Positions 17,004 to 23,885 of a DNA stretch of 33,846 nt are shown here, piece after piece. Within the stretch, counting starts at the first letter, position 1. The number at the start of each line of letters is the position of its first letter. Below the pieces are notes generated by a model. That model made no database searches. It had not been told where the DNA came from and saw nothing but the letters and a program-made list of their open reading frames with translations. Made by a program: the position numbers and the translations under genes. This DNA is from an uncultured Prevotella sp. (GTDB taxonomy: Bacteria; Bacteroidota; Bacteroidia; Bacteroidales; Bacteroidaceae), in contig USHV01000031.1 of assembly GCA_900554695.1 (NCBI GenBank), positions 1-33,846 of the forward strand, in the 5' to 3' direction.

Positions 17004-17109
17004 ATAAGTTGCGTTTCTGGTTATTTATAAGGTGAGTGTTACAGTTACGTAAGGCGATTATTACGGTTAAGTAAGGCGAATATGAAAGATATGTAAGGTG
17101 TAAATAAGG
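17004..17109. repeat. 22-bp tandem repeat array upstream of the SPFH promoter
   Basis: The core [GA]TAAGG recurs at 17027, 17049, 17071 and 17093, exactly 22 bases apart. A half-period copy occurs at 17104 and a weaker one (ATAAGT) at 17004. Read on the minus strand the unit is about C[AG]CCTTACNTAACNGTAA. Two helical turns per unit puts every core on the same face of DNA. The array begins about 60 bases upstream of the -33 element of the SPFH promoter. An operator for a factor that binds direct repeats is the simplest reading. Confidence 0.65.
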
Positions 17110-17288
17110 GTGTGAGGAGCGGTATGCAGTGGCGGGAAAACGCTTTGTGTATGGGTGATTTCACGGTACAGTGCGGCAAGCTGAGGCCAGAATCATATGG
17201 CTCCGGTGTATATATAATGAAACGCAGCGGGCTGAACAATCAGACCGTTGCGTATGGATTGATTTTTATGAAAGATAGAAAGCAATGT

Positions 17289-17708
17289 CTATTGTATCAC
17301 GAGCATATCGTATCTGATGCCGTCTCTCGATGCCGGCACGCCGGTGACATATTTTGATTTGCTGCTGCTGTCACGTCTGGCGCGTGTGCGCGGTTCGGCG
17401 TTCTTTGCCTCTATGGCGAGGCCGGAGGTCTTCAGTGTGCCGGAGTCTGCCGTTTCCGGTTTCTCCGCCTGCCGCGTTATGTAGAGCGTATCGATGCGTT
17501 GTGAGATCATACGCATGTCCTCCGGCTCGCTTTTCGAGCCGGTGAAGAATCCCGCCAGAAATCCTATGACAGCCGCAGCCGGCAGAGCCACGAGCCACTG
17601 CGGCATGCTCCTGCGGTTGCGTCGCCACGGTCTTACGTGCAGACTCTCGTTTTCCTCGTCGCGCATCCGGCGTGCCATGCGTGCTATTTCCTTGTCATTT
17701 ATTTTCAT
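17289..17708 (-). CDS. Single-pass membrane protein, probable anti-sigma factor
   Basis: 139 residues: a basic cytoplasmic N-terminus of about 37 residues (MARRMRDEEN..., PWRRNRRSMPQ), one membrane helix at about 38-55 (WLVALPAAAVIGFLAGFF), and a periplasmic tail. The coding region overlaps the end of the ECF sigma gene by 14 bases, which is the normal genetic position of a cognate anti-sigma factor. It lacks the zinc anti-sigma HxxxCxxC motif and is shorter than FecR-type proteins. Function is inferred from context and topology only. Confidence 0.7.
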   Translation of the reverse strand: MKINDKEIARMARRMRDEENESLHVRPWRRNRRSMPQWLVALPAAAVIGFLAGFFTGSKSEPEDMRMISQRIDTLYITRQAEKPETADSGTLKTSGLAIEAKNAEPRTRARRDSSSKSKYVTGVPASRDGIRYDMLVIQ

Positions 17709-18267
17709 ATTGTGTCATTTTCTGTTTTATGTTTGTCATTATCCGGTGCAGTCTCGATTTCACAGTGCCCTCGGGCATGGTGTATATCTGTGCTATCTCA
17801 GGCACGGTCAGTTCCTCCTCATAGTGCAGCGAGAACATCATCCGGTCGTCGGGCCGCAGTGTGGTGAGTGTCGTACGCAGTGCCTGTCTGAACAGTTCGG
17901 CGTCGAGTTCGGCCTCTGCCTCACAGTCGGCCACGGGCGAATCGGACTGTGTCTCCATATATGCAGCCTCGTGTATGCCGTGTCGCCAGATGTTGCGGCA
18001 GATGTTGTAGGCTATTGTGAACAGCCACACGTCCACCTTTCTGCCTTCCCTCCACGACGTACGGGCGGCATAGGCACGCAGAAAAACGTCGTGAGTGCAG
18101 TCGGCGGCAGCCTCGCGGTCGCCCCTGAGTTGGCGCATGAAGAAACCCTGCAACCGCCTTGCGTAGCGGTTGTAGAGTTCAGCGAAGGCGTCGTCGCTGC
18201 CACGTGCGGCTGCCGTCATGAGCTGTTCGTCGGTGCGTTGTGTGCGTCTCAGACTGAAAATCGTCAT
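17695..18267 (-). CDS. ECF-type RNA polymerase sigma factor
   Basis: 190-residue sigma-70 family factor of the extracytoplasmic function class. Region 2 is AFAELYNRYARRLQGFFMRQLRGDREAAADCTHDVFLRAY in pattern (helices binding the core enzyme and -10 DNA). Region 4 is LRPDDRMMFSLHYEEELTVPEIAQ followed by the helix-turn-helix MPEGTVKSRLHR. The start at 18267 is chosen because its ATG overlaps the stop of the preceding gene as ATGA. An in-frame upstream ATG would add 29 residues lying inside that gene. It probably responds to an envelope signal through the downstream membrane protein. Confidence 0.9.
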   Translation of the reverse strand: MTIFSLRRTQRTDEQLMTAAARGSDDAFAELYNRYARRLQGFFMRQLRGDREAAADCTHDVFLRAYAARTSWREGRKVDVWLFTIAYNICRNIWRHGIHEAAYMETQSDSPVADCEAEAELDAELFRQALRTTLTTLRPDDRMMFSLHYEEELTVPEIAQIYTMPEGTVKSRLHRIMTNIKQKMTQYENK

Positions 18268-19421
18268 TTGTCGAGCATTTTCATGAACTTTTTCTCTTCT
18301 TCCAACGGCAGCGAAGCCTGTTTTATTGCACTGCGCAAGGTGGTCATAAGCCATTCGTAGCGTGCCTTATCGTATGTTTTGTAATATGGCAGCAGGTCGC
18401 AGAGCATTATCGCATAATTCACAGACATCCTTTTGGCAGATATCCAATTGTCCGGCACGAATGACTCACGCAGATATTCCAACAGGTATTTCTGCTCCAC
18501 GTTCCGACACTTCACGGCCATGTTGTCGTATGGTTTGTCGGAATATTTCAGTACAAGTCCTTCGTTGTAGAGACTGTCGAGCACCGGTGCTTTGAGGTCC
18601 ATACCGCTCAATGGCGAGTAATATACGGAGCGTCCCGACTTTACACGTATGTAACGCAACAGCTGGAGAAGATATTTGTAGCTGCTATCTTCATCGGTTA
18701 TCGGAACCTCCGGCTTGGGTACTTCGCCTATTCCGAGCTGCCGGAACAGCTGTTCACGGTATTTGCGCATATATAGGAACGGAACGCATACTATTATCTT
18801 GTCGGTGTGTACTCCCTTGCCGTATTGCAGCAACCACTTGGGTATTACCACGGCGTCGCCTACGCCGATGTATATCCCGCCTTCATCCATGCCCTGAAGT
18901 TCATTGTAGTTGTATTGCAGAATGCCGGGCGAGTATTGTCCCGACTCGTAGTAAGCCTTGCAGATATCTGCAAGCCGGCGGGTGTCATTCTCTTTGGCAA
19001 AGTAGGCCAGCCACGTGTTGTATTCGTCGTAGCCCATTTTCTCCGGCATGCGCGCTATGGCTTTTTCGGCATATACGGTGTCTTCCGGAGTGCCCATATA
19101 TTCGCGGTAGGCGCAGTAGTTGTATATGTAGGAGTCGGGTACAGCCTTTTTCATCTCGGTGAGCACCGTGACAGCGGTAGTGTCGGTGTTGTCCTGCCTG
19201 CGCTTGTAGTTTGCCGCCTGGTAGTAGTTGCGCCATGCGTTCTCATTTTTCGGGTCGGTTTTCACCACCTCGCCCCACGCCTTTATCTGTCCGTCATACC
19301 ATTCGGCAGTCTTCTCCTCCACGATAGGACTTTTCACTTCCTCGGGCGCTGTCTGTGCTGTGGCGCCTGTTGCCGTCATCATACATACGGCCATTGCTAA
19401 TGTCTTTATCCTTTTCATCAT
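18264..19421 (-). CDS. Secreted protein with TPR-like N-terminus, coupled to the ECF sigma gene
   Basis: 385 residues from the first Met of the MMKRIK pair at 19421 (19418 is equally possible). The signal peptide ends near ATGATAQ. A TPR-like segment follows (WGEVVKTDPKNENAWRNYYQAANYKR). The middle contains VGDAVVIPKWLLQYGKGVHTDK, which weakly resembles the GDNDTYPLWxLQ...GVRxDV region that I associate with Bacteroidetes DUF2723 membrane proteins; there are no membrane helices here beyond the signal. The stop overlaps the sigma start as ATGA, so translation of the sigma factor depends on this gene. It may be a periplasmic sensor or a product linked to the stress response. No firm family. Confidence 0.75.
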   Translation of the reverse strand: MMKRIKTLAMAVCMMTATGATAQTAPEEVKSPIVEEKTAEWYDGQIKAWGEVVKTDPKNENAWRNYYQAANYKRRQDNTDTTAVTVLTEMKKAVPDSYIYNYCAYREYMGTPEDTVYAEKAIARMPEKMGYDEYNTWLAYFAKENDTRRLADICKAYYESGQYSPGILQYNYNELQGMDEGGIYIGVGDAVVIPKWLLQYGKGVHTDKIIVCVPFLYMRKYREQLFRQLGIGEVPKPEVPITDEDSSYKYLLQLLRYIRVKSGRSVYYSPLSGMDLKAPVLDSLYNEGLVLKYSDKPYDNMAVKCRNVEQKYLLEYLRESFVPDNWISAKRMSVNYAIMLCDLLPYYKTYDKARYEWLMTTLRSAIKQASLPLEEEKKFMKMLDK

Positions 19422-19739
19422 ATATCTGTTTGTTTGTCGTTTTCTGATAGTGCATACACCCGAGAGGCGCAACCGTTCGCTGAATAATGAATTTTTTCTT
19501 TTTCAATGTCTTTTTTTCGCAGATTCGGAGCGGGAGGCAGGTGAGCATGTATTAATAAAATAGCTCTTCGGCAGTATATATATATAATGTCGCGAATACG
19601 ATTTGTAAAAATATTTTACCAAAAAAAGCCCCCGCTTTTACTCGCAAAATAGAAAACGGAAAAGTGAGAAATGGCGTTTTTCGTGATGGTTAAGTGTGAA
19701 CGAAAACGTCGGAAAAACCGGTTCGCAATGCGAAATGGG

Positions 19740-19830
19740 TCATTTTGATGTGCGAAAAGCATCATATCAGTGCACGAAATTGGGCTTATCGGGAGGTGAT
19801 AAAGCCCATTTCGCACCTCAATAAAGGCTC
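19740..19830. repeat. Divergent, inverted relative of the intergenic repeat
   Basis: Blocks TGCGAAAAGCATCAT and TGCGAAATGGG match, in opposite orientation, the GAAATGGTGCTTTTCGCA and CCCATTTCGCA blocks of copies A and B. A long imperfect hairpin pairs 19770-19790 with 19798-19816 (GGGCTTATC against GATAAAGCCC, extending through GAAAT/ATTTC to GTGC/GCAC). Similarity is limited to this module. Confidence 0.5.
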
Positions 19831-20084
19831 TTTTGCAAAGCGGGGAAATCGATATTATAATAAGAAAATGCGTAACTCGCATTATATCAGACAGTTGCGT
19901 AACTTCACGAGAATCGTCTGTACGCGTCCGAATGTTCACTTGCTCGAAAATATTCGAGTTATGAGAGGGTTGTTGTAAAAATAAAGTCAAACATCAGGAC
20001 CGATTCTCCACCGTTGTTTCCGCACCTGACATGACGCCCGTCACATTTCCTGCCGGCATACACCGAAATATGAAAAATAATCTG

Positions 20085-20092
20085 TAAGTTTG
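20085..20092 (+). promoter_or_regulatory. Probable -7 element for mnmA
   Basis: TAAGTTTG at 20085-20092 matches the TAnnTTTG consensus, 28 bases before the mnmA start. No TTTG is found at the expected -33 distance, so the assignment is partial. Confidence 0.45.
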
Positions 20093-20120
20093 CATACGGA
20101 TAATAATCATACACGACAAT

Positions 20121-21206
20121 ATGAACGAAAACATAGAGAACAAGCGCATCGCCGTGCTGCTTTCGGGCGGCGTGGACAGTTCGGTGGTGGTTTACGAACT
20201 CGCACGCAGGGGGTTGCATCCCGACTGCTTCTACATAAAGATAGGTCCGGAGGAAGAGGAGGAATGGGACTGCTCGAGCGAGGAAGATCTGGAGATGGCC
20301 ACCGCCGTAGCCGCGCGCTATGGCTGCAAGTTGCAGGTGGTGGACTGCCACAGGGAGTATTGGGACGGCGTGACACGCTACACCATGGACAAGGTGCGCG
20401 CGGGATATACGCCAAACCCCGACGTGATGTGCAACAGAATGATAAAGTTCGGCGCGTTCGACGAGAAGATGGGGCACAACTACGACCTCATAGCCACGGG
20501 TCACTATGCACAGACCGAGATAATAGACGGACGCAAATGGCTCGTGACGAGTCCTGATCCGGTGAAGGACCAGACCGACTTCCTGGCGCAGATATACGAC
20601 TGGCAGCTACGCAAAGCCATATTCCCGATAGGTCATTACATGAAGGAGGATGTGAGGGAGATAGCCGAGCGTGAGCATCTTGTGAACGCTAAGCGCAAGG
20701 ATTCGCAGGGCATCTGCTTCCTCGGAAAGATAAACTACAACGACTACATACGCCGTTATCTTGGCGAGAATCCGGGCGACGTGCTCGAACTGGAAACCGG
20801 AAAGAAGATAGGACAGCACCGCGGACTGTGGTTCCACACCATAGGTCAGCGTCATGGTCTGGGCTTCGGCGGCGGTCCATGGTACGCAGTGAAGAAGGAT
20901 GTGGAGCACAACATACTCTACGTGAGCCGTGGATATGAGCCGCGCACTGCTTATAAGACCGACTTCAAGGTGCACGATTTCCACTTCCTGACGATGAATC
21001 CGTGGGGCGACGCGCAGGAGTGCAACGTCACGTTCAAGATACGCCACACGCCGGAATATCATCCCGCACGGCTCGAACGTACGGGCGATGGCTCATATAT
21101 GGTGCACTCACAGACACCCATACAGGGCGTGGCACCTGGCCAGTTCTGCGTGGTTTACGACGAGATGCATCATTGTTGCATAGGCTCGGCGGAAATAACT
21201 GTTTGA
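20121..21206 (+). CDS. mnmA: tRNA-specific 2-thiouridylase
   Basis: 361-residue cytoplasmic enzyme that installs the 2-thio group on wobble uridine 34 of tRNA-Lys, -Glu and -Gln. The PP-loop ATP-binding motif LSGGVDSS is at residues 14-21. The two catalytic cysteines are C104 in NPDVMCNRMIKF and C199 in DSQGICFLGK. GHYAQ and HRGLWFHTIGQRHGLG-type motifs are also in place, followed by the C-terminal beta-barrel. Length is normal. Confidence 0.96.
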   Translation: MNENIENKRIAVLLSGGVDSSVVVYELARRGLHPDCFYIKIGPEEEEEWDCSSEEDLEMATAVAARYGCKLQVVDCHREYWDGVTRYTMDKVRAGYTPNPDVMCNRMIKFGAFDEKMGHNYDLIATGHYAQTEIIDGRKWLVTSPDPVKDQTDFLAQIYDWQLRKAIFPIGHYMKEDVREIAEREHLVNAKRKDSQGICFLGKINYNDYIRRYLGENPGDVLELETGKKIGQHRGLWFHTIGQRHGLGFGGGPWYAVKKDVEHNILYVSRGYEPRTAYKTDFKVHDFHFLTMNPWGDAQECNVTFKIRHTPEYHPARLERTGDGSYMVHSQTPIQGVAPGQFCVVYDEMHHCCIGSAEITV

Positions 21207-21344
21207 TAAATTCCGGTGCTCTCCCGTCAGTTTTTAGGCTCTGTGCTGTTATATGCACTGTACTTTGTGTTGAGGATAGTTATATTCTTCTTCGTCTTAT
21301 ATAGGTAAATATTATTTTTTATTATCAATTATAAATTGAAAAGT

Positions 21345-22112
21345 ATGGTGAACATTAATTTACGCAATATTGTTTCGGCAATCTTGGGCATGATTGCCGC
21401 AGTGCATGTATGCGCGTTTGGTGTTTTTTCCAGTCAGTCGGATGACCGACTCATGACGGAGAAAGAGAAGTATGAGGTGCTCGACAGTGTGTGCGCGGCA
21501 TTGGGAATGTCTATATATGATGGTTATATCATCACTTTTGAATTTAAGAATGAGTACCACATGTCGGAGCGAGAGGTATTGGCCGACTCGCTTATAAAAG
21601 TGTTGGAATATAGAGGAAAGAAGAAATATGATGCAGTGTCTTATGCAGAAAGGAGCCATTTTCCTTATGCAAAGATTACTTGTAAGAAGTACAACAGTAT
21701 TTACAAGTCAAGCTATGAACTTCATAAGCTGAATCCGATGTCCAGAATGGGAGCCGGTGATTTCTGTTACTTTAAGGATGGGACATTGTTGGATCTTAGA
21801 GTGGATACTGAGATAGAATGTCCACCGTATGAGGGCGGCATTATAATTGTAGAATCGTTTAAGATACTGGATGAAAACAGTAGAGAAACGATAAATAATC
21901 TTACAGACAGAGTGTACAATATTAAGGCCGAGCTGATAAATAATCCGGAATATGAAATCAGATACTCATTCAATTTCGATTATGACGGTTCCTCGTACGA
22001 GGTAAGTGGATCTGTGGTGTCTGGGAAAGTGCTTAATAAATATATGACAAGCTATAATGCCTCAATGGAATTCAGGGATAAATACGGAATGAAATTGAAG
22101 AAGATAAATTGA
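21345..22112 (+). CDS. Hypothetical secreted protein, AT-rich
   Basis: 255 residues starting at the ATG at 21345; a TTG nine bases earlier in frame is less likely. The N-terminus is a signal peptide or anchor (NIVSAILGMIAAVHVCAFGVFSS). The mature part is charged, with alternating hydrophobic strands near the end (EIRYSFNFDYDGSSYEVSGSVVSG in pattern), suggesting a beta-rich fold. No family is recognised. Base composition is clearly more AT-rich than mnmA and the downstream ybjQ-like gene, which hints at recent acquisition or relaxed selection. It lies about 140 bases after mnmA on the same strand. Confidence 0.7.
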   Translation: MVNINLRNIVSAILGMIAAVHVCAFGVFSSQSDDRLMTEKEKYEVLDSVCAALGMSIYDGYIITFEFKNEYHMSEREVLADSLIKVLEYRGKKKYDAVSYAERSHFPYAKITCKKYNSIYKSSYELHKLNPMSRMGAGDFCYFKDGTLLDLRVDTEIECPPYEGGIIIVESFKILDENSRETINNLTDRVYNIKAELINNPEYEIRYSFNFDYDGSSYEVSGSVVSGKVLNKYMTSYNASMEFRDKYGMKLKKIN

Positions 22113-22156
22113 TGCAGCGTGTAAGTGAATACACGTAGTTAAAAAATGTTGTATAA

Positions 22157-22188
22157 TTTGCTTCCAACCCCATTTCGTACTATATTTG
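22157..22188 (+). promoter_or_regulatory. Bacteroidetes-type promoter for the Cys/His-rich peptide gene
   Basis: TTTG at 22157-22160 and TATATTTG at 22181-22188 are separated by 20 bases, a full consensus match. The predicted start of transcription is near 22195, about 90 bases before the ATG at 22284. Confidence 0.75.
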
Positions 22189-22283
22189 CAAACGTGGGGA
22201 ATGTTCGCTTGCCACATATATAAGAATGTGTAGGCGGATGACCACACGGTGAATATTTACAAACAGTAAAAACAATTAAGATT

Positions 22284-22685
22284 ATGCAGAAAAAATCGTT
22301 GGTGGTATTGACTGCCGTTGCGTTTGTGGCACTTATCGCCTTTGCGCAGGACATCAAGACGGCTATAAGCAAAACGTCTGGTTTGCAGAGAAGCGAGTAC
22401 ATAGAGACCGACAAGGGAAAAATTGAAGGTAATACTGTTGGCTATGTTTGTCCTGGTGCTACTGAGTGTCAGAATGTAGGATGTCATCATAGAGATTTGT
22501 GTGAAAAATGTCCATACGATTCTGTGTGTGTTAGGAATGGTGTTGGTGGACAGTGTAGATATTGTGTCAATGCGCCATGTGTAAGTGGCGGAACAGATGA
22601 TGATGTATGTCAGCCGGAAAGAAGGCATCATCGGTCAAGAGGATGTCATGGTCATCATATATCACGAGGTTTCTGTTATCGTTAG
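22284..22685 (+). CDS. Secreted cysteine- and histidine-rich small protein
   Basis: 133 residues. The signal peptide is strong (MQKKS, then VVLTAVAFVALIAFA, cleaved before QD). The mature protein of about 110 residues has 12 cysteines (YVCPGATECQNVGC, DLCEKC, SVC, GQCRYC and others) and seven histidines, five of them in RRHHRSRGCHGHH near the C-terminus. There is a perfect promoter upstream and a normal stop. The next gene, of the YbjQ family (annotated in databases as a putative heavy-metal-binding domain), starts 17 bases later, so they are probably co-transcribed. Disulfide-bonded or metal-binding roles are both plausible; I recognise no family. It lacks the NVEALA motif of the small Bacteroides leader proteins. 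Confidence 0.7.
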   Translation: MQKKSLVVLTAVAFVALIAFAQDIKTAISKTSGLQRSEYIETDKGKIEGNTVGYVCPGATECQNVGCHHRDLCEKCPYDSVCVRNGVGGQCRYCVNAPCVSGGTDDDVCQPERRHHRSRGCHGHHISRGFCYR

Positions 22686-22702
22686 ATTTCAATTTTTTAA
22701 TT

Positions 22703-23020
22703 ATGGTTTTAAGTACAACACCGACAATAGAGGGAAGCCCGATACGTGAGTATAAGGGTATCGTGACTGGAGAGACCATCATCGGCGCCAATGTATTCAA
22801 AGACTTCATGGCCGGTCTGCGCGACTTCTTCGGAGGACGCAGCGGTACTTACGAAAAGGTGCTGGCCGAAGCAAAGGACACATCGCTGTCGGAGATGGCC
22901 GAGAGAGCACGTCAGATGGGTGCCAACGCCGTGGTTGGGATAGATCTTGACTACGAGACGATAGGCCAGGGCAACTCAATGCTCATGGTGACATGCAGCG
23001 GAACTGCCGTTGTCATCTGA
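22703..23020 (+). CDS. YbjQ/UPF0145 family protein
   Basis: 105 residues, the usual length of this family of small cytoplasmic proteins forming pentamers. Typical features are IREYKGIVTGETIIGANVFKDF near residue 20, RDFFGGRSGTYEK, and the C-terminal GANAVVGIDLDYETIG...MLMVTCSGTAVVI. The ATG at 22703 is the natural family start; a longer frame from 22607 would overlap the upstream gene. Function is unknown; the label 'heavy-metal-binding' is a database name rather than a demonstrated role. A terminator follows. Confidence 0.9.
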   Translation: MVLSTTPTIEGSPIREYKGIVTGETIIGANVFKDFMAGLRDFFGGRSGTYEKVLAEAKDTSLSEMAERARQMGANAVVGIDLDYETIGQGNSMLMVTCSGTAVVI

Positions 23021-23063
23021 CCCTCGGGACAAAGAACGAAAGCATAGATCTGAATTAGAAGGA

Positions 23064-23135
23064 AAGACGGACAAGACAAATGACGCTTGTGCACAATGTG
23101 GCACGCGTCGGAATGTCTTGTCCGTCTTGTTTTTT
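23064..23135 (+). terminator. Strong intrinsic terminator between convergent ybjQ-like and HAD genes
   Basis: AAGACGGACAAGACA at 23064-23078 pairs perfectly with its complement at 23114-23128, with further pairing inside (GACGC with GCGTC). Six T follow at 23130-23135. The stop codon of the opposing HAD gene (23134-23136) is set in the T run, so the same stem can end both transcripts. Confidence 0.85.
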
Positions 23136-23874
23136 ATAGTGTCATCTCGCGGCAAGCCGATATCTCAGGCCACAGGCGGCTCAGTTCGGTCATGCGTGGC
23201 AGGACAATGTTTGCGCCCTGGTCGGCGAGGGCAGAGTCGGGCAGTGGACCGCTGTTCACTGCCACTGTGAATATCTGTGCAGCCACTCCGGCTTTCACGC
23301 CGAGCGGAGCGTTCTCAACAACAATGCCTTCCCAGGGTTTCAGATCGCCGGCTTTCTGAAGTCCCATGAGATAAGGGTCGGGCGCGGGTTTGCCTCTCTT
23401 GACGTCGTAGGCGCACACAATGTGGCGGTCGTCGACAAATTCGGCGAAGTCGTGCAGCACACGCTGTATGAGCGGACGCTGTCCGCTTCCGGTGACGATA
23501 CCTATCTGCAGCCCGTCGGCTTTTATCTGACGCATAAGGTCTTTCACGCCTTCCATGATGGGCGATTCCTGCATCAGTCCGAACAGACGTGCCTTTTCGT
23601 CGTATATCATCTGTGCTTCCTCCTCGCTTATGTCGCGTCCCTGTTGTTGCTTTACAACCAGTTGAATGGTCTCTACGCCGCGCATGCCTTCATATTTATA
23701 TGTGTCTGCCTCGGGCATATCAATGCCGTACTCGGCCATTGCCTGCTTCCAGCAGATGGCATGATGGGGCATTGAGTCGTAGAGCACCCCGTCCATGTCA
23801 AAAAGCACAGCCTTGGGGCTGAAGCTCCCAAAGCCGTGCTTTCTTATATAATCCTTTACTTTTTCTTCTATCAT
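23134..23874 (-). CDS. HAD-superfamily hydrolase, beta-phosphoglucomutase-like
   Basis: 246 residues from the ATG at 23874; a GTG two codons earlier is possible. Subfamily IA haloacid dehalogenase: motif I FDMDGVLYDS (D26 nucleophile, D28 acid/base), helical cap with YEGMRGVET, motif II IVTGSG, motif III Lys in RGKPAPDPY, motif IV VVENAPLG. Enzymes of this type dephosphorylate sugar phosphates or interconvert glucose phosphates. It follows pgi by 11 bases on the same strand, which supports a sugar-phosphate substrate, but the exact one is not determined. Confidence 0.88.
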   Translation of the reverse strand: MIEEKVKDYIRKHGFGSFSPKAVLFDMDGVLYDSMPHHAICWKQAMAEYGIDMPEADTYKYEGMRGVETIQLVVKQQQGRDISEEEAQMIYDEKARLFGLMQESPIMEGVKDLMRQIKADGLQIGIVTGSGQRPLIQRVLHDFAEFVDDRHIVCAYDVKRGKPAPDPYLMGLQKAGDLKPWEGIVVENAPLGVKAGVAAQIFTVAVNSGPLPDSALADQGANIVLPRMTELSRLWPEISACREMTL

Positions 23875-23885
23875 GCTCACTGGTT

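Larger units (their letters stand above)
16866..17288. other. 423-bp intergenic region, SPFH operon to sigma operon
   Basis: It holds the SPFH promoter and the 22-bp array. From about 17110 to 17288 no gene or clear structure is seen. Confidence 0.6.
19422..20120. other. About 700-bp intergenic region before mnmA
   Basis: No convincing gene. It contains a TA-rich stretch (near 19577-19590), a divergent, inverted relative of repeats A/B (about 19740-19830), small hairpins such as CTCGAA...TTCGAG near 19943-19958, and the mnmA -7 element at its right end. Confidence 0.6.

Noticed and set aside
17004..17109. CRISPR array
   Set aside because: The unit is a short 6-10 base core on a 22-bp step with no unique spacers and no cas genes.
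22284..22685. NVEALA-type Bacteroides peptide
   Set aside because: The NVEALA motif after the signal peptide is absent.
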